From NCBI GenBank assembly GCA_029378245.1, contig JARKIF010000003.1, positions 1,674,001-1,738,000 of the forward strand: a stretch of DNA of 64,000 nucleotides, read 5' to 3'. Shown here in pieces: positions 45,258-57,308 of the stretch. Within the stretch, counting starts at the first letter, position 1, and every line of letters starts with the position of its first letter. This stretch comes from Roridomyces roridus (lineage: Eukaryota; Basidiomycota; Agaricomycetes; Agaricales; Mycenaceae). A program made the translations under genes and the position numbers. Below the pieces are notes generated by a model, which was not told where the DNA came from, did no database searches, and saw only the letters and a program-made list of their open reading frames with translations.

Positions 45258-46801
45258 ATGAAACCTACGCTGTATCGGGAGTATGCCTCCAGTCCTCCAG
45301 TCCTCTCCGGTTCTAACAGCCATGTAGGATACAAGTCGGGGCCTTGCGTGCTTTCCGGACCATCATTCCCGAGCCCAGCGAGCGCATTCCGATCAGTTTG
45401 ACCACAACCCCGCTTCTTCTGTGCTCATTCCTTCCCATCGTTTTCCTCGCTTTCCTCTCACGCAGGCCAAGCACATACAGTACGATATCCCTTATCCACG
45501 TTGTCTATTAACTGGAATTCCACCTACAGACATACGAATCCTCCTGCTGCCTTCAACGTTGATCGCGTGCCTATGGACCGGCTTCAAATTCATGTTCACC
45601 ATCCCAGAACTGGCCGTCTACAACTGGGGGCTTGCGCTCCTCTCCGAGGTGCTCATTGCGAAAGCATTACAATATGCATTGACTCCCGAGGGCATGCTCA
45701 AGATAGGCGAGCGAGAACCAGGCCAGCCGAAAGGCAAAGAGGTTGCCAATGGATCCGCGAACGATCATGCTGAACACTCAGAGGCGACCGAAGAGGTCGT
45801 CAATGGTTCTGCGAACGGCCACGCCAAACCTTCAGAGACGACCGGGTCTCGCTTGGTTCCTGCTTGGCTTTACGACGCCTTTGAGCTCATTCATACAATG
45901 CGGGGACTGGGATGGAAGTTTTCGCACGGGACATATATCCCTCCACCGACGCGTCCTCTTGAACGCCGCGCATTCCTTCGCGCGACAGCCGTGTCCTTCA
46001 TTCAGAATTTCCTGCTCCTCGATCTACTAGAATGCTGTATAAAGGTATTTCAACTATGCTATAGCGATGAATTTCTGAGAACAGGCTACTAGGTTTTCCC
46101 TGGAGTCGGCGTTCCCAGCGGGGGAAGCATGTTCTTCCAGAATCTACCTCTCATTCCGCGATACACCGTCTCCACGATCATTCACATGCTCACGGGCAGC
46201 GCTCTGCTTGCCGGCTTTGGCATGGTCTACGACCTCATTGTTCTGATCGCCGTTGGCGTCTTCTACAGCAGACCTGCCAAATGGCCACCAATCCTCGACA
46301 ACCCATGGCAAGCAACCTCAATGCACGATCTATGGGCCAAAGACTGGCACCAACTTCTGCGCAGCACATTCACCGTGCTCGGTGGATACCCTGGTCGATG
46401 GATCGCTGGGGATCTGGGTATGCTGCTGGGGACGTTTGGCGCGTCGGGCTTGTTTCACGAAACAAGCATGTACGCAATGGGTCGGCCTGGGGGATTCGAC
46501 CACACCGTCACCCTGTTCTTCGCCATACAGGGCCCGATACTCATAGGGGAGCGTCTATGGAGGCAGGTTACGGGCAAACGGGTCAACAGTCGGCTGTGGG
46601 TCTATTTTGTCATGTTTATCGCTGCCCAACCAATGAGTAAGATTCATCGTGCTTCCCTTCTTATGCTTCTCATTCGATCTTGCAGCGAACTCATGGCACA
46701 AACGCGGGCTTGGGGGCGGAATGGTTATACCACCTTTTGTCAGTCCTCTACGACTGTTCATGCCCGTGGTGATGAGATATTGGGGGATCGGTCGTCCATG
46801 A
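45258..46801 (+). CDS. Wax-synthase-like membrane-bound O-acyltransferase
   Basis: Multi-pass ER-type acyltransferase with a wax synthase domain (MBOAT-related), transferring acyl groups to an alcohol. About 460 residues. The first exon MKPTL splices at 45272 to IQVGALRAFRTIIPEPSERI, then a hydrophobic stretch LLLCSFLPIVFLAFLSRR. Further membrane segments: LLPSTLIACLWTGFKFMF and RYTVSTIIHMLTGSALLAGF. The active-site region reads DLWAKDWHQLLRSTF, YPGRWIAGDLGMLLGTFGAS and GLFHETSMYAMGR, with the conserved His in LFHE. A cytosolic loop holds an imperfect duplication (ANGSANDHAEHSEAT, VNGSANGHAKPSETT). The last exon ends VMRYWGIGRP. Similar enzymes occur in fungal terpenoid and lipid clusters. 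Confidence 0.88.
45735..45845 (+). repeat. Imperfect in-frame duplication in the acyltransferase loop
   Basis: Two adjacent units of about 48-51 bp encode GSANDHAEHSEATEE and GSANGHAKPSETTGS. Being in frame, it expands a hydrophilic loop without breaking the protein. Confidence 0.75.
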
Positions 46802-46846
46802 TAATCTTACACCACCTAATGCTACAACAAACTATATTCATATACT

Positions 46847-48233
46847 CTACTGTATTTCATGGCCCATGACACCTGGCGGACCGAAGAGGAATCGCACAGT
46901 TCCTTCGTTACGACCCAGCAGTCCGACGTCGTCTCCGCTGTATAGAGCACTGGGATCTGCGGTCCCCAGTGGCTGTCGCACGCGTGGAGGGTGTTCAGTC
47001 TGCCGCATGACAATCTTCAACCGAATGAGTTTGTCTGCATCAAAGGGATCAGATGGGCTTTGAGACTCGGTCGACGGATGGGGCGTCCGAGGTGAGGGAT
47101 TTGGGGAAGGGGAAGACGGTGTGCGGGGGGACGTGTTCTGAGTCTGGCTTTGCGATCCTTGCACCAGGAGATCAATCAAGGTATGTGCGATGCCTAGAAT
47201 ACATTAGTGCAAGCTAAAAGTGGAAATGGGATTCGTACCCTCCAGATCGTCCACTTGCACTTGATATTTGCTTTCCCAGTCTCCATTCTGTCCCAAAATC
47301 TCCGCGAGCTCCTGTGGACTGCGGAGACCCGGTTCTTCTGGTGGCTGCGGAAGCTCGAAAGACGAAAGCAGGGCTGCAACGTAGAGTCCAGCGAGCGCCA
47401 CAATGTGGGGTGGGTATTGGATCGGTATAAGGGTGCGATGGCTGGAACGCAAGGTTTGCTTTATTCACCCAATGGAACTGTCTGCGCACCAGTCTATTGT
47501 TAGCCTCCATGCGAGTTTGGTCAGCTTTTTGCCCGCTGGAATCAAGTTAGGGAAGGATTCGTTTCCAAGCTGTGTATACGAACCTTTGAAGGCTTTTCCC
47601 AGTTTTATCACATAGGGAAATGGCATGCGTGAGGTGAAATTGAAACATATCGTTTCCAGAAGCAGTCGCTCAACGGAAAGTAACCTCTGGCGGTCGCGTT
47701 CGACGACCTGCGGGTCCATGGCGTCGAGGTCGATTTCTCCACCGGGATGTTTGGATTTCGCGACGAGGTCTGGGAAACGGATGGCGTAAGAGACTGCAAG
47801 CAGTTCGCGGGGCTTTTTCAGGGTGTCGTGCATCTTGGTGGACACATATAAAGAAGCAAGGGATACATCCTGGGCAGTTTGGGTTAACGAGACGCGAAAA
47901 TGAAGCTGAACAAGTCCGTACGACATAATGAAAGTCTTTGCGAGGAAAAAAGAGGTGAAAGCGATGATACAAGTTCTGCGCAGTGGCAATTGTCCGTCGC
48001 GGGCTTTGACAAAGATGAACTCAGACCGGATCCGGCGCTGCTAGAGGTACATACAAGCCAATGCGAGCACCCATTCCTTCAAGGAAAGCACATGCACTTT
48101 GTCTGGCGCGTTCTTCCTGGGCAGCTGAAAGCTTTCCGCGTTGCTTGACAGAAAGATATTCGACCTCTGCGGGGGTAAAGTACGGGTGGTGGTACTTGGA
48201 CGAGTGAGGCCCTGGCGACTGACCGCGCGACAT
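46847..48233 (-). CDS. CTK2: Cyclin of the CTD kinase complex (CTK2-like)
   Basis: Regulatory cyclin of CTDK-I, which phosphorylates Ser2 of the RNA polymerase II C-terminal domain. About 330 residues. The start MSRGQSPGPHSSKYHHPYFT is followed by the first cyclin box (EVEYLSVKQRGKLSAAQEER, ARQSACAFLEGMGARIGL, then LYHRFHLFFPRKDFHYVDVSLASLYVSTKMHDT spread over exons) and LKKPRELLAVSYAIRFPDLV. The second box has RLLSVERLLLETICFNFTSR, PFPYVIKLGKAFK and IQYPPHIVALAGLYVAALLS. The tail is Pro/Ser-rich with the end FLFGPPGVMGHEIQ. Start codon is 53 bp from that of the divergent zinc-finger gene. Confidence 0.88.
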
Positions 48234-48286
48234 TGGGAGTGTGTGTTGTGTCACGTTTTGATCACAGCTTTTCCTTGTCCACTTCC

Positions 48287-51200
48287 ATGTCTGAAGCCAT
48301 CCCCGATGCCGAGGACGGGGTGCCCTCCCCAGAATCGACGGACCCGTCATCTTTGCGCGCCCTTGCCCTCAGTACCTTGAAACGTCGCAAACTACCCGCC
48401 GTCGACACTGCTGGCATCTCAAGTCTTCCCCAGCGCCCACCCACCACCGACCCTTCTCTCCAGCTGGACTATGGCCAAGATGATATCGGTTCCTCTCCGA
48501 CTGATGTCGAAATGCCTCCCCCTTCGCTCAAGCCTTCCCTTCCTGACTTGGGAGACGGTCTAACGCGCGAGGAAGGCGAAATAAGCGATTCCGAAGAAGC
48601 TTCCTCAAAAGCAGCTGCCAAACGCGCTCTCGCCATGGCCCAGGCAGTGGTCAAGGTTGAGTCACCGCCACATAATCTCTTAGATAGGACCAGTGACATT
48701 GCGACTGTTTCTCTGGGCGAATGCATCGTCGATCCTGACCACGTCCGGCCAGGTCTTTCCCGTTAGTACATCCACCAATGCTCGTCCTTTTCTGACCATT
48801 TGTTTAGTAAACCAGGGCCAGTACGATACCGCCAAGGACATTGTCCTGGACCTACTGGGTTGGGGCGTCCCACCGGATTATTTGGTCGACTGCAATCTCA
48901 GCAGGGAGATCGTCTACTATGTGTTTAGCGAGCTCAATCTCCGACTACCCCACAACTTCGACATCGCCGGTCTCATCCCATACACCCCTGCACATGTCGC
49001 CATGCACTCGCGCCCGCTGTCAGCAACACCTCCAGCCCCCGCTCAGCCCGCAAATCCTACCCCAACTCGGCTACACCCAAGTCTACCTCCCAAGCCTCTC
49101 ACCGGGCTCAACGATATTATCGCTCCGAGACCGTCCGGCCCGTCTTCTCCCCCTTCCCACCCTTCTTCGCCTCCCCCTTCCACAAATGACAAAAGTAGCT
49201 TGCACGATATCGAGCAACAGCGGCGCCAGGAGTTGTTGGCTCGCAAGGCTGTCCAAGCTTCTAGAAAGACCAAGCCTTTGTCGGATGCTTCATCAACTGC
49301 ATCCTCTCATGCGCCCGCGGACCTGTTGGGCGTTCAGGAGCAGGACGTGGACGTGGACGCGGACGTGGAAATGACCCCCGCCATTCCAACCGAGGCCGTC
49401 GACGATTTTTTGAAAACCATTGGGGAGAAGAGCCTCACCCCCGAGGCTTCGATACAGCCGGAATCGAACGATAACATGGATGTCGACGAGATTCCAGGCT
49501 TCTCGTCTGCGGTGGCATCAATTCCGGATCAACTTGTTATTTCACCCGCCGGATCGCCCTCCAGCGCTACCCCGAATCATTCGCTGGCTCAAAGCGACGC
49601 GCTTCGTACCTCTGGTGAAACCGACACCACCACCACCACCCTTGAGCTTGACCAGCCCAGCTCCGACGAGCAACTGTCGCAGCATCAGGCCTTGCAGCGG
49701 AAAGGATCAAAACGTCCCACCGCTGCTGACTTTGACGACTTTGATGCTGGTTCCCGCAACGGTCACCGCCACCACCACGGTTCAGGCTCGATGCCCAATG
49801 CACTGAGGCGCAAGGCGGCGAGTTTCGCCAGTGTCAGCGGACACCGGAAACTAGTGATCGACTTGAGTGACAGTGAAGGGGAAAATGGGGAGGATTATGT
49901 GATGCAGGATCCTGCAGAATGGGACGGTGGAAGCGGGTATTCTTCGCCTGCACCGGGGCGTCTTCCAGCAGCTCCTGGTGGCGGTCGAGCGACCCCTCCC
50001 GTGATGACCCCCGCAGCGTTGATGGAGAAGGAGAAGGAGATTCGCAAGATGAGGGAATTGATTGCTGAGCGAGAAAAGAACCGCAAACAAAAGGTGGTGA
50101 GTCGTTTTCACCTCCTTTTTCTTCTAGTTTCACCGGGGTTTGTTATAGTTGACGAGGTCGTCGACATTTCGGCAAGAGAACGAGGAGGTTAACGGGTCCT
50201 CCACTCCTCACCCAAGCAATGGTTCGCTGCAAGAGGACGATCTGGCCCCCGTCGGTGAGTGCTCCCAAAGCCGTTCATCCATCTCTCTTATTTCCTCCAG
50301 ACAAGCATGTGTTACCCGATGCTGTTCCGGCCGAATCTGCTAGCACAAGTTCCTCTACTACACCGACACCCATTGGTTCTCTATTTTCCCGGCTACAGCC
50401 CGCCAGTATCCCACTTATATTATGAACCTTTCAGACTCGTCAACAGCGGATGCTATCGTTAAAGGGACCAATGACATCTCTGCACAAGAAACGCCTCAAG
50501 AACCTGTGGCTGGACAAGTCGACGTCGACTCGGCCTTGTCTTCGTCGGCACAGGTGCGTCTCGCGAGTTCGTCTAATTTTATTTCGCTCTGCGGATGAGA
50601 GATGGCCACCTCTTGTCGCGGAGATTCTTCCTCGGGGCTGACTTGATTTTTAGACGACGATGTCAGTCCCCCCAAGGCGCGAAGAAAATCTACAAGAAGG
50701 AAGCCAATATAAGCACTACGTGCCATATAATTCCCCGTTCGACTCGTATCCGCTAATGCGGATGCGATCGCAACGTATGCTTTCAAGTCAATCAACATCC
50801 ACGGACCAAAAGATACCTTACGAATCTTGTCTTTCCCCTACCATTACTACCTGTAGCTCTCACCCATCGCTATCGTCCTTCTCTTCATCTTCCTCATCTT
50901 CCTCGCTCTCCTCGTTCACCTCGCTACCATCCTCTTTGTCTAGTGTCTTGCCGCTTCCGGACCTGACTCCCCTCAAATTGACCGCCTTGGATCCAGCCAA
51001 GAGGATTTGCCAATATGAGGTCCCTGGCGGTGGGATTTGCCGTGATGCGGGCTGCAACGACTTGCATCTGAGCCGGCTGGAGGGTGCGCAGGAGCCGAAT
51101 GGTATGTCGTGCTGGTTCTGGCCCAATTCTCTTACATTTTATATCCGCTTTCAGATCACGACACTGCAGAATACCTTTGCAGCGTATTACCCTCGGCCTG

Positions 51201-51324
51201 GCAATCCAAGTACGGTGTAAGTGTTGCTGGACTGGCGGCGGCATTGCAGTCGACACGGGACAAGAACATGACTTTGGAGGAGCGTGTTGCAGAGGCGCTG
51301 GCGGCACTTGGGGCGACGACGTGA
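48287..51324 (+). CDS. zf-C3H1 zinc-finger protein (Red1/ZFC3H1-like)
   Basis: Likely scaffold of nuclear RNA surveillance (MTREC/PAXT-type), judged by the terminal zinc finger. About 830 residues. The N-terminus MSEAIPDAEDGVPSPESTDP has REEGEISDSEE. A conserved helical block (VNQGQYDTAKDIVLDLLGWG, PPDYLVDCNLSREIVYYVFS) precedes a long disordered part rich in Pro, Ser and Asp, with an EKEKEIRKMRELIAEREKNR coiled coil. The C-terminus carries ICQYEVPGGGICRDAGCNDL followed by His, a C-x8-C-x4-C-x3-H finger, then HDTAEYLCSVLPSAWQSKYG and MTLEERVAEALAALGATT. Seven or so exons. Assignment to Red1 rests on the finger and layout, not on full-length similarity. Confidence 0.75.
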
Positions 51325-51390
51325 AAGAGCAAAAAATGTATATTAATTTCTTGTATTGGAATGAGTGAAGAAGTCGACATTTCATAACTC

Positions 51391-52490
51391 TCAAACACTG
51401 CAAGGAGCGATGTTGCCTGCTGCGCTGCATGCAGAGTTGAAGGACGCAGCGGAGACGCTGGTCGAATTGAAGTACAGGTTCACGGATTGCACCGTGGCGA
51501 TGGAGTCGGCGGTAGGAGGACCGCGGGAGAATTGTCTGAGGATGGATGAGATTGTGCCATAGGAAACGCCTAGTACTTACGGGTCACCGTTGCTCCAGAC
51601 ATTGAGGACAAATTCAGAGGGAGTCGTAGGTACATTCTTGGTGATGACGGTTTGCGACTGGGAAAGATCTCAGCAAAGAAACCCGAGGCGTCCGAGGCGT
51701 CCTACTGTTACACCCGATCCGTCGTAGGAATATACGGTTTGCGAAGGAAGCCAGTCGAAGCGGTGAACACCAAAGGTGGTGAAGTCGGCGCCGGGAACGA
51801 CAACCTCCTGCGCAGGCGTCAGTTGGTTGGGGAAAATACTGCGGGGAGCACGAACCTTGGCAGCATTAGGGTCTGTGTCGCCGTTAATGAGACCAGGCTG
51901 GTTCGTGTAGTACAGGCGTTGATAATAGTCCGCATCGGACGACAGGAATTCGATATCTTGTTCTTGCGTATCGCTAATGTACGTGAAGAAACCTGTGAAT
52001 GCATTTAGATATGAATGAAACTTGTAATGCAACGAACCAAAGACGACACCCGGCACCGACGGTACCTGAGCCCGCATCCTGAACGATCCATACAGAATAT
52101 CGCTCCTCTTGGTGAAAATCTCGGCGCAATCTACAGAGCCACCACCAGTGTACGCCGAGGCCTTCAATCCCAGAGCGTCCTGGTATTGGAATACGTTGGC
52201 TGAGACGTATTGAATGTTGGCAGTCGCAGTCCCGTCCTGGCCTTCAAAATCCGTCGCGACAATCCAGTCTTGGTTGACTGCAGCGAGAGCACCACTGCTT
52301 TGAGTGAAGGTCGAGACAATAGCCTCCCGCTGTACGGAAAACACGTTAGAACAGCTTGGTAGATGCGGCCACTGTCGCATACCCAGACATGTCCACTCGA
52401 GTCCTTGTATCCACAAGCGCAGTTCTGTGCAGAAACCTGCAGTCCAGAGACAACGAGAGCGACCAGGACGCTAAGAGCAAGGGACGGCAT
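51391..52490 (-). CDS. Secreted glycoside hydrolase family 16
   Basis: Predicted extracellular beta-glucan hydrolase or transglycosylase. About 310 residues. Signal peptide MPSLALSVLVALVVSGLQVSA, then NCACGYKDSSGHVW. The beta-jelly-roll includes ATDFEGQDGTATANIQY, KRSDILYGSFRMRAQVPSVP and the catalytic motif EQDIEFLS (the two Glu and Asp of the GH16 ExDxE site). Then TTFGVHRFDWLPSQTVYSYD, FVLNVWSNGDP and a last exon ending CSAAGNIAPCSV. Cys pairs near both ends could form disulfides. It lies head-to-head with the G-patch gene. Confidence 0.9.
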
Positions 52491-52681
52491 TTTGTGAACA
52501 AGTGCTCAAGATCAGCATGGGTTTTAAAGACCGGCGTTGCTATTGCAACCCACACCAAACCCACACGAAACGGTCGCGTATCCTTGGCGTTGCGGTTCCG
52601 TTGCACGTGGGCGTCGTCAGACACACAGACAAATACTTGCTCATCGAGTTGAGTCATCCCGCCTCTCTCACTCCGTCCACA

Positions 52682-53629
52682 ATGGCCACGACGGCGTTCA
52701 CCATCTACTCTCATTATGACCCTGCAGATCGTGAACGACTCGAGCGTGAAACTGGGCAGATACCAGATGAGCAAGCCCTCGATCCTTCCGAAGCATGGGA
52801 GGCAGAGGCCAACGCGACATTCAAGCGGAAACTCGCTCCCCCTCCACGCTTTGTCCCAGCTGGTTCTGCAATACCATCCCCTGCAGCGTCGACATCTTCA
52901 TCCAAATCTTCTTCCGACGTCGCCTCATGGTACAAGTCATTAACAGAGACAACCTCCGTGACTCGTCCCGTTCATGTCTCTGCGGGATCTTCCACTCGGG
53001 CAGCTCGCATTCCCGAGACGCAGAGGAACAAGAACAACTGGTTCATAATGAAGGCTATCACCACAGAGCCTACCATTACTACTACTGCTACACCGTCAAC
53101 CCTTGCAGACATCCTCGCACGGGACCCACCTCCGCTTCCCCACGAACAACAATATTCTCCCCCAGTGTGGTTGGCAATAGGACCCACCAACAAGGGGTTC
53201 GAGATGCTTCAGAACAGTGGGTGGAGCGAAGGAGAAGCTCTCGGAGTCGGATCCGGTCCGAGATTGAAAAAAGAGGTTACCGACGAAGTTATAGATTTGA
53301 CCGTGTCGGATTCTGAAGATGAAGATGAGGCGATAGCCACTTCTCCCGACATGGAGGCGGACCGCAAGGCTCTCGTAACCCCACTTGCCACCGTGCTCAA
53401 GTCGGATCGTCTCGGTATTGGTCTGAAAGCCAAGACCACGGGACCCTACCGAGCCTCGCAGAAACGTATAACACACAATGCAGCCGCCATGTTGGCACAC
53501 ACCAAGGCAGCCGAGGAGTCGAGGAAACAGAAGCACACGAACGGGCGGGGTCATCGAGCTTTTGCCAGGCAGCGCAAGGCCGAGGAGGCTACTCGGAGGA
53601 GACAACTAGCTTACATGAACGAGCAGTAA
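52682..53629 (+). CDS. G-patch domain protein
   Basis: Intronless gene of 315 residues. G-patch proteins activate DEAH/DEAD RNA helicases in splicing or ribosome assembly. The G-patch is NKGFEMLQNSGWSEGEALG, followed after an acidic insert (VIDLTVSDSEDEDEA, a SUMO-interaction-like motif) by PLATVLKSDRLGIGLKAK, so the domain is split by about 60 residues. N-terminus MATTAFTIYSHYDPADRERL; C-terminus basic and Arg/Lys-rich (RGHRAFARQRKAEEATRRRQ), suitable for RNA binding. Partner helicase unknown. Confidence 0.85.
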   Translation: MATTAFTIYSHYDPADRERLERETGQIPDEQALDPSEAWEAEANATFKRKLAPPPRFVPAGSAIPSPAASTSSSKSSSDVASWYKSLTETTSVTRPVHVSAGSSTRAARIPETQRNKNNWFIMKAITTEPTITTTATPSTLADILARDPPPLPHEQQYSPPVWLAIGPTNKGFEMLQNSGWSEGEALGVGSGPRLKKEVTDEVIDLTVSDSEDEDEAIATSPDMEADRKALVTPLATVLKSDRLGIGLKAKTTGPYRASQKRITHNAAAMLAHTKAAEESRKQKHTNGRGHRAFARQRKAEEATRRRQLAYMNEQ

Positions 53630-53699
53630 TCCATCCATTTTACAAATACATCCACTTTTATAAAAGATACACGAAATAAGAAAAAGTGAGCAGTACCAA

Positions 53700-55588
53700 T
53701 TACGGCATTGGCTCGCCCCAGACACCCTTTGCGCGTTCGCATTTGACCTCTGCAACGTACATTCGCAGCCATTGGACCATTTCCTTGCTAATTTGGTTGC
53801 ATCGCGTCACATCGATTGCCCGCAGACGGAGCGGGCCAAGAAACACAGTGGGATGTGTGCTTGGATGGGATCGCGAACGTGCATGGGCCGCAGCTGCAGT
53901 GGACGCCGATGTGACCACGTGAGCAGACGAGCGAAAGGCTTGGGCACTCTGGAAGCGGGGGTATGCATGCGAGTTGGCTGGTAGTCGGGATTCGATGAAT
54001 GTTCGCAACGAGTCCCAGTCTACTGTTGTGCAACCGTCGAGGACGAGGGTTTCTAGCTTGGGACACACCCACGGCTGGGAAGAAGAGAGGCCCTATAAAA
54101 AGATGTCAGCAGTAATTCAGGGGCTGACAAGTTGCACGCACTCGAAGGAGACCGCATGTGGCGTCTTCAGTGTCCGCCAGTTCAAGCGTAACCAAAGACG
54201 GAAGTCGGCGCAACAGGTTCAAGAATTTGAGTTCACTGAACAAGCAGGATTCGATACGAAGCCGGCGGAGAGGGAGGCGGGTAAGAGCCTGGGTATAGAC
54301 GAGTTGAAGAATTGGAGTGACGTTTTCGAGATAAGACAATTCCAAAGACTCCAAGCTCGGGAACGTGAATTGCGCCATGAGCTGTTGTGTGAGAGCAACA
54401 CCAGCATAATAGAATGAGGCCTTTTTCAAACGCGGAAGATGGACGATCTTGGCGAGAGGAGGAAGGTCGTATTCGTCTGAGGAAAAACACGGAGCACAGT
54501 CGACATCCGATAAGTTACGCAGCGCGAGTTCCTCTAATTGAGGACATTCACGCAGGATACCTGGTGAAGCGGTCAGCTCGGAAGAGGGTAGGGCACACAA
54601 GTCACGCACCAAGTAAGGTATTAGTGGACGGTGTGTGCGCATTAAAATATCCACCCAGTTTCAACACCCGGAGGCGGCACACAAGTCGCACATTCCACCC
54701 AAAGTTAAACGACGTCAAGGAACACGACCGCAGCCTGGGGGTGTGTCCGTTGAACAAGGGTAAAGGTGCAATCGAGTAATTGTCGTCTTGCATGGCATGA
54801 TATATCCGAATTGAAAGGACCTCGAGCATCGGAGCGTCTTCTTGACACCGCGACAGCACTGCGTGGGCTTGAGGTCGATTCGGAACGCTCAGCCGGAACG
54901 ACCGTATACGCCATGTGGCGGGGCGGAAGAGGTCCATGCTATGCACCACTTGTTCCATTACGGTCGATATGTATTCTGTCCGAGGCTCGAAATTGATGGA
55001 AACGTCGAGTGGACAGGATTTCGAGCGGTTGAGTTTTCGCCGGGCTTTTTCCAAAGACTCGTGAGGCGAGACCGAGATCCTTGCCCATAGTTCCGGTGTA
55101 CTGAGCGCCACTTCGAGCCAATACCGGCTAAGTGGCGGTCAGCACATACAAGATTGCAGTCTTGAATGGACTTACGACACAAGCATCAACGTCCCGAGCA
55201 TAATTGTGGCGTTCCCATCCTCAGGCGCGCCCTCAGAACTCGCTCCGTCCCCGCCATCATCCGGCCCGGATTCGCCCAAAACGCCAATGATGAAGATGGA
55301 GGCAAGCAGTTCACTCGGGAGACGCAGGACAGGCGACTGCAGCCGAACGGCCTGTTCCAGCCTCGACTCGAGGTCCCGGCGCGCCAGCATGAGCGAGGCC
55401 ATTTTGGAATCGAGTGAATGTATGGCCTCGCGTAGACGCGGTATCAACACATTTGGCGACGATGCTGAACCATGGCCTCGGGAGCTACTCGGAGGTGGGG
55501 AGGTGTTAGGGTATGATCGGAGCACTGGACCTCTGGGACTCGGGGGGACTCGGGCGCTTGGAGGGACGCGCAGAGGATAGGTAGACAT
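53700..55588 (-). CDS. F-box protein with leucine-rich repeats
   Basis: Putative SCF substrate receptor of a family that is much expanded in mushrooms. About 570 residues in four or five exons. A Pro/Ser-rich start (MSTYPLRVPPSARVPPSPRG) and a coiled coil (LREAIHSLDSKMASLMLARR, DLESRLEQAV) precede the F-box (VLRLPSELLASIFIIGVLG). Then WLEVALSTPELWARISVS, leucine-rich stretches (APMLEVLSIRIYHAM, CPQLEELALRNLSDV, FPSLESLELSYLENV, LPSLVTLELADTED, CPKLETLVLDGCTTVDW) and an end ISKEMVQWLRMYVAE. Substrate not predictable. Confidence 0.85.
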
Positions 55589-55971
55589 CGGACCGAAGGG
55601 TGTGGCGGTCGTTCTGCTTCGACCTAAATATCGCGCACGCTGCTAGGTCGATATGGGGTTAACGAGCTCAGGGAAACAGGCCTCGAGGTAGGTCGTGTTA
55701 GATGCAATTTCATTTGCCTCGTGAACTCGTGCTCACCTTTGCTTTGTCCGGAGGTATAAAGGAGGGCGGGGATGAGTAGCCATAGGCCCGACCGCGTGCC
55801 CTCTTTTACGGCGGCATAGCTGGCGTGCTCGTGGGATATAAGAATTTGGCGTCTGCTCCTCGTGTTAGAAAGCGAGGTGCCTCGAGGCAAGAAACAAATC
55901 TTTGTACAGCTGACGTAAACCTCCCGAACCACCAGCCGGGGCCTGTCCTGCCAATTTCTGCTTCTCTTTCT
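55589..55971. other. Intergenic stretch between F-box and PQ-loop genes
   Basis: About 380 bp, both neighbours on the minus strand. It holds the F-box promoter (TATA-like GGTATAAAGGAGG reversed near 55750) and the 3' end of the PQ-loop gene. Nothing else recognised. Confidence 0.4.
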
Positions 55972-57222
55972 CTAATTCCGGTCTACGTTATCAATCCCAG
56001 CATTTTGGCGGAGTCGTACAGAGCGATAGTAGAAAAACTGGCCCAGCACCTGCACAAGCAGTCAGTCGTTTTCGGAACAGCCAGCAACGAGGTGGATTAC
56101 AGTCAGATCAAAGCCGACGGTCAAAGCGCTGCCTAAGTATGTACGAGGTCAGCCGTGTTTCGTTCATCACGGAGATACGCGTTTACCAGCTAACCACGCT
56201 GCGTTGGTGATGAGATAGTCCCTTTCTGTGCTTTTCGCGATGATTGACCAAGAGTAGGTCACATTGCCGAGAATCGCAAAGTAGAACAGTGCCGGCGATA
56301 ATCCTTCGCACCGCGTCCTAAAGTTTTTTGCTGTACCTTCTGTTAGGATGGCTTTTCAAATGAGAACTCGAGTGCCACACCGATCTGCGGCAACCTGGAA
56401 CCCAACTGAATGTGTCGGCGAAAAGAATGGAGATAAGGAGAGAGGCCTACGTAACAGACGGCGCTGGTCCAGCCAAGGATTTGGATTATCCATGAAACGG
56501 TGGCAGATGGGGGACTTTTTGGCGGGAGTTGTGTGTACCCTGTGTTGCTGCTGATCCACCACGCGAGGACACCAGTCGCAAATACGAAGAGCAACGCGCC
56601 GATGTACCGCAAGACGAGGGCGGTTACAGAAACCGGGGCTGGTGACCCGCCATTACGATTCAGCAAAGGCGTTTCTTCGTCGGGTCCAGTTCCGGAGACT
56701 CGCTTCCAGCGATAGAAATATATCTGGAACATCAGGATGATGTCGCATATGGAATACTAGTTGTTGTACGGAGTTAGCCTTGTCTCGCGTTTGATGGAAG
56801 GAAAAGAACACTCGCATAAACCGCGAGTATGATGACCGTAGGCAGGAGTCTTCCGAGTGCAGCGCCAGCAAGATTACAAATGTCCCCACAAAGCCTGGGG
56901 GGAAAGAAAAATGAGGGTTGGGACAGACAACGCGCGGATTACAGACCAGACAATAACAAATAAGACGCTCAAACCCTCGCCGGATTGCAAAGCTGGACGA
57001 GCATGAAAAAAAAGTCGTATTGAGTGTCGGGCCTTACTGTAGTTCTCGTATATTTGAGGGGTGTAGACGACCACCCTGAATATGCATCGTACAAGGCATG
57101 GCACGACTTCAACTAGCTCACCAACTCGCAATCGAAATCCAGCCAAGCTGGTATGGAGGGTTAGGAATTTTCGTGCAAGTAAAAAAGTGAATACCATGCT
57201 ACTAAAGTCCCCGTCGAGCATG
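55972..57222 (-). CDS. PQ-loop membrane transporter (vacuolar Ypq/RTC2 type)
   Basis: Seven-helix transporter, in yeast exporting cationic amino acids from the vacuole. About 320 residues in many short exons. The N-terminal MLDGDFSSM splices to LGWISIASW and VVVYTPQIYENY (first PQ motif), then LQSGEGLSVLFVIVW and NLAGAALGRLLPTVIILAVY. A cytosolic loop has DEETPLLNRNGG. The second half: LRYIGALLFVFATGVLAWWI, WIIQILGWTSAVCYVG, SRLPQIG (second PQ motif), NFRTRCEGLSPALFYFAILG, then GSALTVGFDLT and VLGQFFYYRS, ending at 55972. Start at 57222; 86 bp from the divergent prohibitin start. Confidence 0.87.
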
Positions 57223-57308
57223 GTGGGCAAACGGAGAAAGAGGCGTGATCATTTCGCATCAATTCTCGCATCAGAGTTGCCGCTCTTTCCTCATACGCGT
57301 CAACCGAA

